Numbered from the stretch's first letter, positions 1 to 8,551 are shown. The stretch is 34,370 bases of DNA from Pseudomonas reidholzensis (GCF_900536025.1 NZ_UNOZ01000036.1:1-34370); one strand, 5' to 3'. The notes: a model not told the origin generated them from the sequence alone. Numbers and translations are program-made.

Positions 1-85
1 GGAAACGGCAGGCGAATCGCTGCGCTCTCGCTGGTTTGTAAGGGCGGTAAAGCGCGTCAGCGCCAGAATGTGCATTGGCAGTGCC

Positions 86-179
86 GGCCTCTTCGCGGGT
101 AAACCCGCTCCCACAGGTTATCTGCTGACTGTAAGGCCACTGCGGTCCCTGTGGGAGCGGGTTTACCCGCGAAGAGGCC
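86..179. repeat. REP inverted pair (BIME-like), copy A
   Basis: Two perfectly complementary 32-bp arms at 86-117 and 148-179 flank a 30-bp loop. The arms carry the core TCTTCGCGGGTAAACCCGCT and its complement, typical of P. putida group REP sequences. The same pair, with a slightly different loop, is found at 14367-14460. Confidence 0.9.
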
Positions 180-510
180 AAGCTATCCACCACCATTGCC
201 ACTGTCGAAGATAACGCCAGCCCAGGCACCACCCCTAACTTGGCGACCTCAGGAGGCCGAACGGAGGTCTTGCGGAGCGGGGTGACGGCCAGGAAGGCCG
301 GCAAGGGCTGCGGGCCAGGAAGGCCCGTACAGCCCGGTCCACGCGGGAGCAAGGCCGGAGTGAGGGAACCCGCAGCGCAGCGGAGGGCCGTATGTGGGAG
401 CCGGCGGTTTTTGGTTACTTTTTTCCAAGAAAAAAAGTGACCCGCCGTAAGGGCGGAAGGGGCCATAAGCGTCACCCAATCAAATGGATAAGCCCACAAC
501 CCACCAATCC

Positions 511-588
511 AAACCCAAACCCAAACCCAAACCCAAACCCAAACCCAAACCCAAACCCAAACCCAAACCCAAACCCAAACCCAAACCC
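511..588. repeat. Tandem hexanucleotide array (AAACCC)13
   Basis: Thirteen uninterrupted copies of AAACCC fill 511-588, with a CCAATCC-like half unit before them. The array ends 4 bp before the complement of the dacB stop codon at 593-595, so it lies directly in the dacB 3' flank. Pure short-unit arrays of this kind are prone to copy-number change by replication slippage. The equivalent position in copy C holds a different hexamer, AAGCCC. Confidence 0.95.
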
Positions 589-592
589 CAGA

Positions 593-2056
593 TCAGAGCC
601 CGGAAGCCGCCGTGCCGTTATTCACCTTCGGCTGCCGATACAACTCCAGCAACACCTGATCAAGCACCTGCGAAGCGCCCCAAGGCTTGGGATCGTTGAG
701 GATCGCAGCCACCGCCCAGGTATGCCCGTTGCTGTCACGGCTGAACCCGGCAATCGCCCGCACCGTATTCAGGGTGCCCGTCTTGATGTGCCCCTCACCG
801 GTCATGGCCGTACGCTTCAAGCGCTTGCGCATCGTACCGTCCATCCCCACCAACGGCATCGAGCTGATGAACTCCGCCGAATACGGGCTCTTCCAGGCCG
901 CTTGCAGCAAGGCCGCCATCTCCCGGGTGCTGACCCGCTCGGCGCGCGACAGGCCAGAGCCGTTTTCCATCACCAGGTGCGGCGCGGTAATGCCTTTTTT
1001 CGCCATCCACTGACGCACCACACGCTGCGCGGCGCGCGCATCGTCGCCATCGGCATCGGTACGGAACTGCGCACCCAGGCTGAGGAACAACTGCTGGGCC
1101 ATGGTGTTGTTGCTGTACTTGTTGATGTCGCGGATCACTTCCACCAGGTCCGGCGAGAATGCGCGGGCCAGCAGGCGTGCGCTCTTGGGCACGTTCTCGA
1201 TGCGGTCAGCGCCCTGGATACTGCCACCCAGCTCGTTCCAGATCGCCCGTACCGCACCCGCGGCGTAGGCGGGGTGATCGAGCAGCGCCAGATAGGTCTG
1301 CGAGTTGCAGCCATCGCCCAACTGGCCGCTGACCACCACGCTGACGCCATTAGCTTGTACTTGCGGGTTGTAACGGACATCGCCGGTGCACTGCTTGGAG
1401 GCCACGGCTTTGACCTGGTTGTCGATGCGGATGCTGGCGATCGGCGGCTCGACCGCGACAGTGACCTTGCCGCCGTCGTTGCGGGCGACGAAGCGCAGCG
1501 CCTTGAGGTTGACCAGCAGCGAGTCCGGCTTGACCAGGAACGGCTTGTTGGTGTCGCCGCCGTCATCGTCGAAATGCGGCAGGTTGGGCTGGACGAAGTG
1601 ACTGCGGTCCAGGATCAGGTCGCCGGTCACGGTGCGCACGCCATTGGCGCGCAGGTCACGCATCAGCAGCCAGAGCTTTTCCATGTTCAGCTTGGGATCG
1701 CCGCCGCCCTTGAGGTACAGGTTGCCGTTGAGCACACCATTGCTCAGGGTGCCGTCAGTGTAGAACTCGGTTTTCCACTGGAAGGTCGGGCCCAGCAGCT
1801 CGAGCGCGGCGTAGGTGGTGACCAGCTTCATGGTCGATGCCGGGTTGACCGACACATCGGCGTTGAACACCGTCGCCGTGCCGGGGCCATCGAGCGGCAG
1901 CATCACCAGCGACAGGGCGGTGTCCTGCAGTTTGTTGGTCTTCAAGGCCTGCTGCACCTTGGGCGGCAAGCTGGTATTGACGGCGGCAGCCTGGCTGGGG
2001 AGGGCGAACGGCAACAGCAGGCCGGCGAGCAACAGTGGGCGGAGCGTTTTGATCAT
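593..2056 (-). CDS. dacB: D-alanyl-D-alanine carboxypeptidase/endopeptidase PBP4 (DacB)
   Basis: Periplasmic penicillin-binding protein of the S13 peptidase family, 487 aa, that trims or cleaves D-Ala-containing peptidoglycan cross-links. Visible: an N-terminal signal peptide (MIKTLRPLLLAGLLLPFALP then SQAAA), the SxxK motif STMK at residues 74-77, the SxN motif within KYSNNTMAQ, and the KTG box in GHIKTGTLN. The start at 2056 is chosen because it puts the signal peptide at the N-terminus; the frame is open for 40 more codons upstream, but that extension would bury the signal sequence. It is transcribed divergently from yggL. Its stop codon is only 4 bp from the AAACCC array, so its mRNA would run through G-rich repeats if it is not terminated at once. 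Confidence 0.95.
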   Translation of the reverse strand: MIKTLRPLLLAGLLLPFALPSQAAAVNTSLPPKVQQALKTNKLQDTALSLVMLPLDGPGTATVFNADVSVNPASTMKLVTTYAALELLGPTFQWKTEFYTDGTLSNGVLNGNLYLKGGGDPKLNMEKLWLLMRDLRANGVRTVTGDLILDRSHFVQPNLPHFDDDGGDTNKPFLVKPDSLLVNLKALRFVARNDGGKVTVAVEPPIASIRIDNQVKAVASKQCTGDVRYNPQVQANGVSVVVSGQLGDGCNSQTYLALLDHPAYAAGAVRAIWNELGGSIQGADRIENVPKSARLLARAFSPDLVEVIRDINKYSNNTMAQQLFLSLGAQFRTDADGDDARAAQRVVRQWMAKKGITAPHLVMENGSGLSRAERVSTREMAALLQAAWKSPYSAEFISSMPLVGMDGTMRKRLKRTAMTGEGHIKTGTLNTVRAIAGFSRDSNGHTWAVAAILNDPKPWGASQVLDQVLLELYRQPKVNNGTAASGL

Positions 2057-2242
2057 AGGTACGAGAACCCTGCGCGCGAGGGGAAAGACAAAGGGGCTGT
2101 AAAGATGATGGCCCCAGCTGAAAATAATAGTGCGCATTATGCCCCAAGCGTCCCATTTATGGGCCCCGTTCGACACAAATGCGCCGCTTGAGCGCGGAAA
2201 CTGGTAAAGTGCGGCCGGTAATTACTCAAGAGGATTGTTTCA

Positions 2243-2587
2243 ATGGCTACCAACCGTTCCCGCCGTCTGCGCAAGAAACTCTGCGTGGATGAATTCCAGG
2301 AGCTGGGTTTCGAACTGAACCTGGGCTTCAAGGAAGACCTGTCTGACGAAGCCATCGATGCCTTCCTCGACGCATTCCTCGACGAAGCCATGGATGCCAA
2401 CGGCCTGGACTATGTAGGCGGTGATGATTTCGGCCTGGTCTGCCTGGCCAACCGTGGTTCGGTCAGCGAAGAGCAGCGCGCTGCCGTTGAAGCCTGGCTC
2501 AAAGGCCGCAGCGAACTGACCGAGATCAAGGTCAGCCCGCTGCTGGATGCCTGGTATCCGGAAAAGCCGCTCAACTCGGCGTCCTGA
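2243..2587 (+). CDS. yggL: YggL family 50S ribosome-binding protein
   Basis: Small acidic protein of 114 aa with a basic N-terminus (MATNRSRRLRKKLCVDEFQELG), matching the YggL/DUF469 family. Members associate with the 50S ribosomal subunit; their exact role is not settled. The family core is visible as ELGFELN..., the acidic run DEAIDAFLDAFLDEAMDANGL and the C-terminal LDAWYP. A good ribosome-binding site (AAGAGGA) lies 8-10 bp before the ATG. It is divergent from dacB and is followed by a strong hairpin terminator at 2626-2667. Confidence 0.9.
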   Translation: MATNRSRRLRKKLCVDEFQELGFELNLGFKEDLSDEAIDAFLDAFLDEAMDANGLDYVGGDDFGLVCLANRGSVSEEQRAAVEAWLKGRSELTEIKVSPLLDAWYPEKPLNSAS

Positions 2588-2625
2588 TCCTGCCTGAGCG
2601 GCCGCCTGTGGCGCGTCGCTCTGCC

Positions 2626-2667
2626 AAGCCCTGACCGGTCAGCCCCGCTGACTGCTCAGGGCTTTTT
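2626..2667 (+). terminator. Rho-independent terminator of yggL
   Basis: AAGCCCTGA (2626-2634) pairs with TCAGGGCTT (2656-2664). Inside it GTCAGC (2638-2643) pairs with GCTGAC (2647-2652). The stem runs into TTTTT on the + strand. It overlaps the last codons and stop of the convergent sensor kinase gene (2639). Confidence 0.85.
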
Positions 2668-5600
2668 CAATTCTGCGCATGTGCCGCGCCAACGCCTGTC
2701 GCCTCAGCTTGAGCTGCGCCAGCGGCAACGGTGCTGCGGCAAACACCTCGCACGCCGCCATCAACCCCCGAGCCTCCAGCATCCGCGCCGCGCTGAGGAC
2801 CTTGTGTGCCTGCTCGCTAATGGCTTGCGGGTCACGCTCAGGGTCGATGGCCATCAGCACGGCGAAGTCGTCGCGCAGGCTCTGCTGCAGGGTGCTGAGG
2901 AAGCGCTGAAGGTCGGCAGGGTCGTTGCCCACCACCGCAGTCAGACCCTCCAGGCTGAAGGCGTGCGAGCGTGCACCCTGGCGGGCCGGCACCACCCGCG
3001 CCAGGTGTTGGCTCAGGGTGCGCAGGCTGATGGGTTTGAGCAGGCAATCGTCCATGCCGGCATCCAGGCACTGCTGGCGCACCTCGGGTTGGGCGTTGGC
3101 GGTGTAGCCGAGGATGATGCAGCGTCGCTGGCCACTGGCCCGCTCGGCGGCGCGCACGGCCTCGGCGACCTGGTAACCGTTCATGTAGGGCATGTTGCAA
3201 TCGAGCACCAGCACATCGAAGACGTCTTCGTGCCAGCGCGCCATGGCTTCGCGGCCGTTGCAGGCGCTGGTATGGCGCAAGCCCATGAACGCCAGTTGCT
3301 GCGCCATCAACAGCAGGTTGGCGGGGTGATCGTCGATCACCAGCACGTGCAGCCGCGTGTCGGGCACCTCCACCTCGTGCACCACCGGCTTGAGCGTTGC
3401 CGGCGCCTCCAGCAGGTGCAGCGGCATCTGCAGCCTCACCTGGGTGCCGACGCCTTGCGGGCTCTTCAAGCTCAAGCGGCCGCCCATCATCTCGCACAGG
3501 TTGTGGCTGATCGCCAGGCCCAGGCCGGTGCCGGCACGTGCGCCTTCGCTGTGGGTGTTGGCCTGGATGAACGGGTTGAACAGCAGCGCCAGCTCATGTT
3601 CAGGGATACCGATGCCGCTGTCGCGTACTTCCAGGTCCAGGGTGGGCGTGGACGACCCGTGCGCAGGGTTCAGGTCCACACAGATGCGCACCTGGCCGTG
3701 CTCGGTGAACTTGATGGCATTGCTCACCAGGTTGCACAGCACCTGCTTGAAGCGCAGCGGGTCGAGCGAGACGTGGCAACGGGCGGCGGGGGCGATCAGC
3801 AGCTCCAGGCTCAGGCCTTTCTGCCGGGCCTGGCCCTCGAACATGCGCGCGACCGACTCGATCAGCGCCGCCATGTTCACCGGCTCCGGTGCCAGCGGCA
3901 GATGGCCCGACTCGATGCGCACGATGTCGAGAATGTCGCCGATCAGGCCCAGCAGGTCGTTGGCCGACTGGTAGGCGACCTGCAGCGCCGACGCGTCCAG
4001 GCGGCCGTGCTCGGCATGCCTGACCGCCAGCTCGAGCATGCCGATCACCGCGTTCATCGGCGTACGGATTTCGTGACTGATGGTTGCCAGGAAGGTGCTC
4101 TTCGCGCGGTTGGCCTCATCGGCCTGCTGTTTGGCCTGGCGCAGCTCCTGGACCAGCTTGCGCCGCTCGCTGATGTCGATCCAGCCGCCGATGACGCCTT
4201 GTACTTCACCCAGCGAATCGCGGTAGGGCAGGACCCAGTGATAGATCGTCAGCTCCTGCTGGTTGATGCGCAACTGGCGATCACGGATCAGCGCCACGCC
4301 ACTGTCCATGACCTGCCGGTAGTCGGCGTCGAGCTGGCAGCTGGGCCCGCAGTCGTCACACAGGCTTTCGTCCAGGCGTTTGCCGATGACCTCTTCGGCA
4401 CGCGCCTGGACCGCCTCCAGGTAGCTGTCGTTACAGCTCTGCAAGCGACCCTGGCGGTCACGCACGAAAATCGGGTGGGGCGTGCCGTTGAGCAGGGCAC
4501 GCATGAACGCCAGTTGGTCGTTGAGGGCCTTCTCGGCGCGCTGGCGATGTTTGATCTGGCTGCGCAAGCGGGCGTTCCAGGCCAGCACCAGGAGCAGCAG
4601 CAGGCCGCTGCCGAGGGCAATCTGCAGGGCCAGTTGGCGCAGTTGTCGCCAGTACACATCGTCTTGGCTGGCGTGGCCGCGCCAGCGGTTGTTGATCACC
4701 CCGAGCTCTTCCGGTGACACGCTCAGCAGCGCCTTGTCGAGGATCGACGCCAGCACCGTGGAACGCCGGGCGGTGGCCATCGAGAAGCCGGCGGGCTCAC
4801 TGTCGACCGTGCTGCGGATGACCAGGTTGGAATCGCTGGTCAACGCATGGTTGGCGTCGATCAGGGTGGTGATCGCCGCGTCGACGGCGCCGCTGGCCAG
4901 CAGTGCCAGGGAGAAGTACGGGCTCTCGGTTTCGATCGCCATGACTTTCGGCTGGCGCGCCGCGAGCATGGCGGCAGTGGCGCTGTCGCGCGTCACGGCC
5001 ACGCGCTTGCCATGAAAGTGCTCGAAGGTGCTCGCGTGCTCGGCGTCGCGGCGGGTGACCAGCACCAACGAGCTTTCCAGGTACGGCCGGGTCACCCGCA
5101 GGCCGCCATCCCGCTGCTCGTTGACGGGGATGGCGGCGATGACGTCGGCACTGCCATCGTCCAGCCGCGCGCGCATGTCACCGACGCTGCTGGCGCGCTG
5201 GATCTCGAAGCGCAACCCGGTGCGCAGGCGCAGCAGTTCCAGCAGGTCGGCGGTGATCCCGCGGAACTGGCCGGCGGCATCGAAGTAGGACATCGGTGCG
5301 GCGGTTTCGTCGACCACCACGCGCAGCACCGGGTGTTGCCCCAGCCATTGTTCCTCGGCCGCCGACAGTTGCAGCTTGCGCTCGCTCAGGAGGATCTCGC
5401 TGCCGGGGCTCCAGCGCTTGAGGATGTTGCTGCGCAGCGCACTGGACTGGCTCTCGAGTGCGCTGTCGACCAGCGCCTTGAGCAGGGGCTCGTCCTCGCG
5501 CATGGCGAAGCTGAAACCGACGCGCTTGTGCGTGCCGAAGTTGGCCATGCGCAGGCGCGGCAGGTGCCCCTGCTTGAGCTGGTAGTGGGTGGAGATGGTG

Positions 5601-6238
5601 TCGCCGATGAACACGTCGGCCTGGCCGAAGGCCACGGCATTGAGGGCCTGGGTCGAGGAGCCGAAGGTCAGCAGTTGCACATTGGGGTAGGTGTCCTGGA
5701 CTTCCTTGAGCGGCAGGTAGTGGTAGAGCATGCTCAGGCGCATGCCGTCGAGGCCCTGCTCCAGCGCGCGGTGTTCGTCTTCGCGGGTGACCAGCACCGG
5801 CTGGTCGACCGCATACGGCTGAGAAAGGCTCAACCCCAAGGTGGCGGCCTCATAGCCGTTGGCGCTGCCGAGCAGGTCGATCTGGCCCAGCTTGAGCGCT
5901 TCGATCGCGGCATGGCGGTTGTCGAAGCGCACCACGCGGACGGGGATGCCGAGGGCGCCGCCCAGCACCGCTGCGTATTCGGCGGTGATGCCTTGATAAT
6001 CACGGCCGCCGCTGGTGATATCGAACGGCGCGTAGTCGGGAAAGGAGGTCCCTACCGTCAGTGTTTGCCTGCCCTCGAGCCACCCGCGCTGTTCGGCGCT
6101 GAGGGTGGGGCGGGTCACGGTCGTCGTCGCCCGCGTGTGCACGGTGAGCGTGGTGACCTCGCCGGCCATGGCGAGCCCCTGGCCGTGGGCCCAGGGGGTG
6201 GCCAGGGCCAACAGCAAGCAGGTCAGGTAGCGGCCCAT
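2639..6238 (-). CDS. BvgS/EvgS-type hybrid sensor histidine kinase
   Basis: Inner-membrane phosphorelay kinase of 1199 aa. Domains in order: signal peptide (1-20); two periplasmic solute-binding-protein type 3 domains (about 45-285 and 290-525); a transmembrane helix near 534-556; a PAS domain (about 570-690); a HisKA domain with SHEIRTPMN and phospho-acceptor His at about 722; an HATPase domain (N box SNAIKFTE, DSGIGIP, GTGLGLAIS); a receiver domain with phospho-acceptor Asp at about 1013 (VLDCNMP) and conserved KP; and a C-terminal Hpt domain with AHKVLSAARML, His at about 1145. This is the BvgS/EvgS layout with four phosphorelay stations. The PAS domain carries Cys627, Cys630 and Cys634 (C-x2-C-x3-C). 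It lies 8 bp downstream of the response regulator gene, with a GAGGTG ribosome-binding site, so the two are co-transcribed. Ligand and regulon are not evident. Confidence 0.93.
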   Translation of the reverse strand: MGRYLTCLLLALATPWAHGQGLAMAGEVTTLTVHTRATTTVTRPTLSAEQRGWLEGRQTLTVGTSFPDYAPFDITSGGRDYQGITAEYAAVLGGALGIPVRVVRFDNRHAAIEALKLGQIDLLGSANGYEAATLGLSLSQPYAVDQPVLVTREDEHRALEQGLDGMRLSMLYHYLPLKEVQDTYPNVQLLTFGSSTQALNAVAFGQADVFIGDTISTHYQLKQGHLPRLRMANFGTHKRVGFSFAMREDEPLLKALVDSALESQSSALRSNILKRWSPGSEILLSERKLQLSAAEEQWLGQHPVLRVVVDETAAPMSYFDAAGQFRGITADLLELLRLRTGLRFEIQRASSVGDMRARLDDGSADVIAAIPVNEQRDGGLRVTRPYLESSLVLVTRRDAEHASTFEHFHGKRVAVTRDSATAAMLAARQPKVMAIETESPYFSLALLASGAVDAAITTLIDANHALTSDSNLVIRSTVDSEPAGFSMATARRSTVLASILDKALLSVSPEELGVINNRWRGHASQDDVYWRQLRQLALQIALGSGLLLLLVLAWNARLRSQIKHRQRAEKALNDQLAFMRALLNGTPHPIFVRDRQGRLQSCNDSYLEAVQARAEEVIGKRLDESLCDDCGPSCQLDADYRQVMDSGVALIRDRQLRINQQELTIYHWVLPYRDSLGEVQGVIGGWIDISERRKLVQELRQAKQQADEANRAKSTFLATISHEIRTPMNAVIGMLELAVRHAEHGRLDASALQVAYQSANDLLGLIGDILDIVRIESGHLPLAPEPVNMAALIESVARMFEGQARQKGLSLELLIAPAARCHVSLDPLRFKQVLCNLVSNAIKFTEHGQVRICVDLNPAHGSSTPTLDLEVRDSGIGIPEHELALLFNPFIQANTHSEGARAGTGLGLAISHNLCEMMGGRLSLKSPQGVGTQVRLQMPLHLLEAPATLKPVVHEVEVPDTRLHVLVIDDHPANLLLMAQQLAFMGLRHTSACNGREAMARWHEDVFDVLVLDCNMPYMNGYQVAEAVRAAERASGQRRCIILGYTANAQPEVRQQCLDAGMDDCLLKPISLRTLSQHLARVVPARQGARSHAFSLEGLTAVVGNDPADLQRFLSTLQQSLRDDFAVLMAIDPERDPQAISEQAHKVLSAARMLEARGLMAACEVFAAAPLPLAQLKLRRQALARHMRRIEKALSSQRG

Positions 6239-6246
6239 TTCACACC

Positions 6247-6867
6247 TCAGACCAGTGCGTTGCGTTTGGCGACGTCGATCAAGTCCACCAGTGTGCTGAC
6301 CCTAAGTTTTTGCATCAGGCGTTTCTTGTAGGTGCTCACTGTCTTGTTGCTGAGAAACATGCCTTTGGCGATTTCCTTGTTGCTTCTGCCTTGAGCAAAA
6401 AGTTGCAGAACCATCAGTTCACGGTCATTGACCTGACGGAACAGCTGAACTTCGCCTTCAGCGTTTTGCGGGTCACTCTGCAGTGCCTGGCTGGGGAAGT
6501 AGTTGTAGCCGGCAAGTACCGCCTTGATGGCGCTGACCAGTTCGCTCAAGTCTTCCTGTTTGCACACGTACCCCGACGCCCCTGAGTGCATGCAGCGAAC
6601 GGCGAACAACGCGGGAGACTGAGCGGTGAGGACCAGCACCTTGATCGGCAGGGCCATGCTCTGGAAGCGGGAGAGCACTTCCAGGCCATCCAGCTTGGGA
6701 ATGGCGATGTCGAGGATCACCAGGTCAGGGCGCGTTTCGCGAATCATCTGCATGGCGTCGACGCCATTGTCCGACTCGCCGACGATGCGGTAATTCTGGT
6801 TCTCCAGCAACATGCGCACAGCCAGTCGTATAACGGGATGGTCGTCGACAATAAATACGGATTGCAT
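6247..6867 (-). CDS. LuxR/NarL-type response regulator (BvgA/EvgA-like)
   Basis: Two-domain response regulator of 206 aa. The receiver domain (1-120) shows the acidic pair DD8-9, phospho-acceptor Asp53 (VILDIAIP), the Thr in LVLTAQ and Lys in YVCKQEDL. The C-terminal LuxR-type helix-turn-helix shows NDREL..., GRSNKEIAKGMFLSNKTVSTYKKRLMQKL. Start 6867 is chosen because receiver domains begin within a few residues (MQSVFIVDDHP) and a GGAAA site precedes it; an in-frame upstream start at 6909 would add 14 non-conserved residues. It is the first gene of the two-gene operon with the hybrid kinase, its presumed phospho-donor. A repeated GGACTACA motif upstream (6966-6997) is a candidate control site. 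Confidence 0.93.
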   Translation of the reverse strand: MQSVFIVDDHPVIRLAVRMLLENQNYRIVGESDNGVDAMQMIRETRPDLVILDIAIPKLDGLEVLSRFQSMALPIKVLVLTAQSPALFAVRCMHSGASGYVCKQEDLSELVSAIKAVLAGYNYFPSQALQSDPQNAEGEVQLFRQVNDRELMVLQLFAQGRSNKEIAKGMFLSNKTVSTYKKRLMQKLRVSTLVDLIDVAKRNALV

Positions 6868-6965
6868 ATTTAATTTTCCATTGAGGCCGGTGTCGGAAGC
6901 AGGGGGCACCTTAACTCAGATGAACGTCGTCGGGCAGGCGAGAAGAGGCTGGCAGTGGTATATGG

Positions 6966-6997
6966 GAAATGGACTACAGTAACGGACTACATTTTCC
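6966..6997. promoter_or_regulatory. Candidate operator: GGACTACA direct repeat in a palindrome
   Basis: GGACTACA occurs at 6971-6978 and 6984-6991, a 13-bp period. The pair is enclosed by GGAAATG and CATTTTCC, which form imperfect outer arms. It lies about 100 bp upstream of the response regulator start. Position and symmetry suggest a transcription factor site, possibly for the regulator itself; this is inference. Confidence 0.35.
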
Positions 6998-7103
6998 ACA
7001 CGAGCTGCATCGTAATGTTTAATGTCAATGCGCTGTTGGTAACTTTATATGGGTGTTTGTTTAAGGATATTTAACGGCTGGTCCGAAAACAGGCACTTTT
7101 GCA

Positions 7104-7140
7104 GCGTCCGGCCCGCCGCCTGAGTGCGGGCCGCAACGCT
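7104..7140 (-). terminator. GC-rich hairpin downstream of dgt
   Basis: On the minus strand, just after the dgt stop, AGCGT and GCGGCCCGC pair with GCGGGCCG and ACGCT across a short loop, giving a stem of about 13 bp with one mismatch. No immediate U tract follows, only a TTTT about 15 bp later, so it may act as a processing or stabilising hairpin and not as a classical terminator. Confidence 0.45.
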
Positions 7141-7145
7141 CGGTG

Positions 7146-8477
7146 TCAGCGCGGGCTGGAGCGGCCGGTCATCTCGCAGGCCATTTCACTGGCGTAGCTG
7201 TCGGTCATGCCGGCAATGAAGTCGATCATGCGCAGGAAGGCATTGTGCAAGGAGCCCTGCGGGTCCGGGGCATGGTTGCCGATCAGGTCGAGCACGCGTC
7301 GGCTCTTGAACGACGGCGTGCGCCCGCCATGCTGCTCCAGGGCCGCGCCGCAAAAGGCGTTGAGGAGGATCTCGAGGGTCGTGTAGGCGCCGATCTCATG
7401 CAGCGTCTTGCGCTTGTCCTGAAAGATCTTCTTGCGGGCCATGTCCTTGGCCTGCAGCACGCAACGCTTGGCCGGGCCATGCATGTGCTCGACCAGGTCA
7501 CCGGGCAGCTGGCCGCTGAGCAGCGCCTGCTGCTGTTCGACAAAGGCCAGGGCAGCGGCGTTGGTCAGGTGCTCGATGGCCTTGCCGCGCAAGATCGCCA
7601 GCTTGCGTCGGCGCGACTCGTCGGGGCCGAGCTGGCGGTACGTCTCGGGCAGGTCGTCGCCCACCAGGTCGAGCAGCAGCGCCTCGACTTCGGCGTAGTC
7701 CAGCAGCTCCATTTCCAGGCCGTCTTCGAGGTCGATGAGGGCATAGCAGATGTCGTCTGCGGCCTCCATCAGGTACACCAGCGGGTGGCGCGCCCAGCGC
7801 TGCTCCTCGAGTTGCGGCAGGCCCAGCTTGCCGGCGATCTGCTCGAGCAGCGGCAGCTCGCTCTGGTAGCAGCCGAACTTGTGTTTCTTGTAGCCCAGGG
7901 CGTCCGCATGGCGCGCACTCCAGGGGTACTTGAGGTAGGTGCCGAGGGTCGCGTAGGTGAGCCGGGTACCGCCGTCGAACTGGTGGTATTCGAGCTGGGT
8001 GAGCACCCGGAAACCTTGCGCATTGCCCTCGAAATTGAGGAAGTCGGCGCGCTGCGCGTCGCTCATGTCATCGAGCCAGCCGCGCCCTGCGGCCTGCTGA
8101 AACCAGGAGCGGATGGCGTCTTCACCGGAATGGCCAAAGGGCGGGTTGCCGATATCGTGCGCCAGGCAGGCCGACTGCACGATCATCCCCAGGTCACTCG
8201 GCTCGCACCAGCCCGGCAGGCTGTCGCGCAGGGTTTCGCCAACGCGCATGCCCAGCGAACGGCCGACGCAGCTGACTTCCAGCGAATGGGTCAGGCGAGT
8301 ATGGATATGGTCGTTGCTGGACACCGGGTGCACCTGGGTCTTGCGCCCCAGGCGGCGAAAGGCGCCGGAGAAGATGATCCGGTCGTGGTCCTTGTGGAAG
8401 GGGCTGCGGCCCAGTTCTTCAGGGCTGTACAGGGCTTTGCCCAGGCGTTCGCGGGTCAGCAGGGTATGCCAATCCAT
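7146..8477 (-). CDS. dgt: Deoxyguanosinetriphosphate triphosphohydrolase (dGTPase)
   Basis: HD-domain enzyme of 443 aa that hydrolyses dGTP (and often other dNTPs in this subgroup) to the deoxynucleoside and triphosphate, affecting dNTP pools. Seen in the sequence: the N-terminal signature RIIFSGAFRRLGRKTQV, the first metal-binding His in HTRLTHSLEV, and the HD motif in CLAHDIGNPPFGHSGE. Length matches the dGTPase-like type 2 proteins of Pseudomonas. A GGGAGAA ribosome-binding site precedes the ATG. It follows the YqjDEK-type genes on the same strand after 74 bp that include a strong GC hairpin, so it may be partly separate in expression. Confidence 0.95.
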   Translation of the reverse strand: MDWHTLLTRERLGKALYSPEELGRSPFHKDHDRIIFSGAFRRLGRKTQVHPVSSNDHIHTRLTHSLEVSCVGRSLGMRVGETLRDSLPGWCEPSDLGMIVQSACLAHDIGNPPFGHSGEDAIRSWFQQAAGRGWLDDMSDAQRADFLNFEGNAQGFRVLTQLEYHQFDGGTRLTYATLGTYLKYPWSARHADALGYKKHKFGCYQSELPLLEQIAGKLGLPQLEEQRWARHPLVYLMEAADDICYALIDLEDGLEMELLDYAEVEALLLDLVGDDLPETYRQLGPDESRRRKLAILRGKAIEHLTNAAALAFVEQQQALLSGQLPGDLVEHMHGPAKRCVLQAKDMARKKIFQDKRKTLHEIGAYTTLEILLNAFCGAALEQHGGRTPSFKSRRVLDLIGNHAPDPQGSLHNAFLRMIDFIAGMTDSYASEMACEMTGRSSPR

Positions 8478-8523
8478 AGCTCGTTCTCCCGTCGGATGGT
8501 CGCCCTAGCTTCCGGCTTCAGCG

Positions 8524-8545
8524 GCGCCCGCGCAAGCGCGGGCGC
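8524..8545 (-). terminator. GC hairpin between the yqjK-like gene and dgt
   Basis: GCGCCCGCG (8524-8532) and CGCGGGCGC (8537-8545) form a perfect 9-bp stem with a 4-nt loop, 6 bp past the stop of the upstream gene on the minus strand. There is no U tract, so termination is uncertain; an intercistronic attenuating hairpin is equally possible. Confidence 0.4.
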
Positions 8546-8551
8546 GGCCGA

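Larger units (their letters stand above)
1..588 (+). repeat. Composite repeat, copy A (REP pair + structured body + hexamer tail)
   Basis: This stretch has no credible gene and matches 14283-14820 (copy C) along its length in the same orientation. It also matches the inverted, IS-split copy B (12717-12809 plus 14064-14233) over its body. Order: a lead segment (1-85), a REP inverted pair (86-179), a spacer, a hairpin-rich body (about 240-465), a short conserved link ending near ggataagcccac (about 487-498), then a pure AAACCC array (511-588). Hairpins in the body include GGGCTG/CAGCCC enclosing GGGCC/GGCCC (305-335), a 12-bp T-rich stem (413-424 with 431-442, one G.U pair) and CCGCC/GGCGG (443-457). 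Short frames in it are low-complexity and not believed to be proteins. The biology of the body is unknown to me. Confidence 0.85.

Noticed and set aside
511..588. CRISPR array
   Set aside because: The unit is 6 bp with no spacers, so it is a microsatellite-like tandem repeat.
392..2191. Long frame antisense to dacB
   Set aside because: It mirrors the dacB codon pattern on the other strand, begins in repeats with an NPNPNP run and has no family features; dacB shows all PBP4 motifs.
2681..6331. Two long frames antisense to the hybrid kinase
   Set aside because: They are complementary-strand shadows in GC-rich DNA: Gln/His/Val/Ala-rich with no domains, whereas the kinase frame has full motifs.
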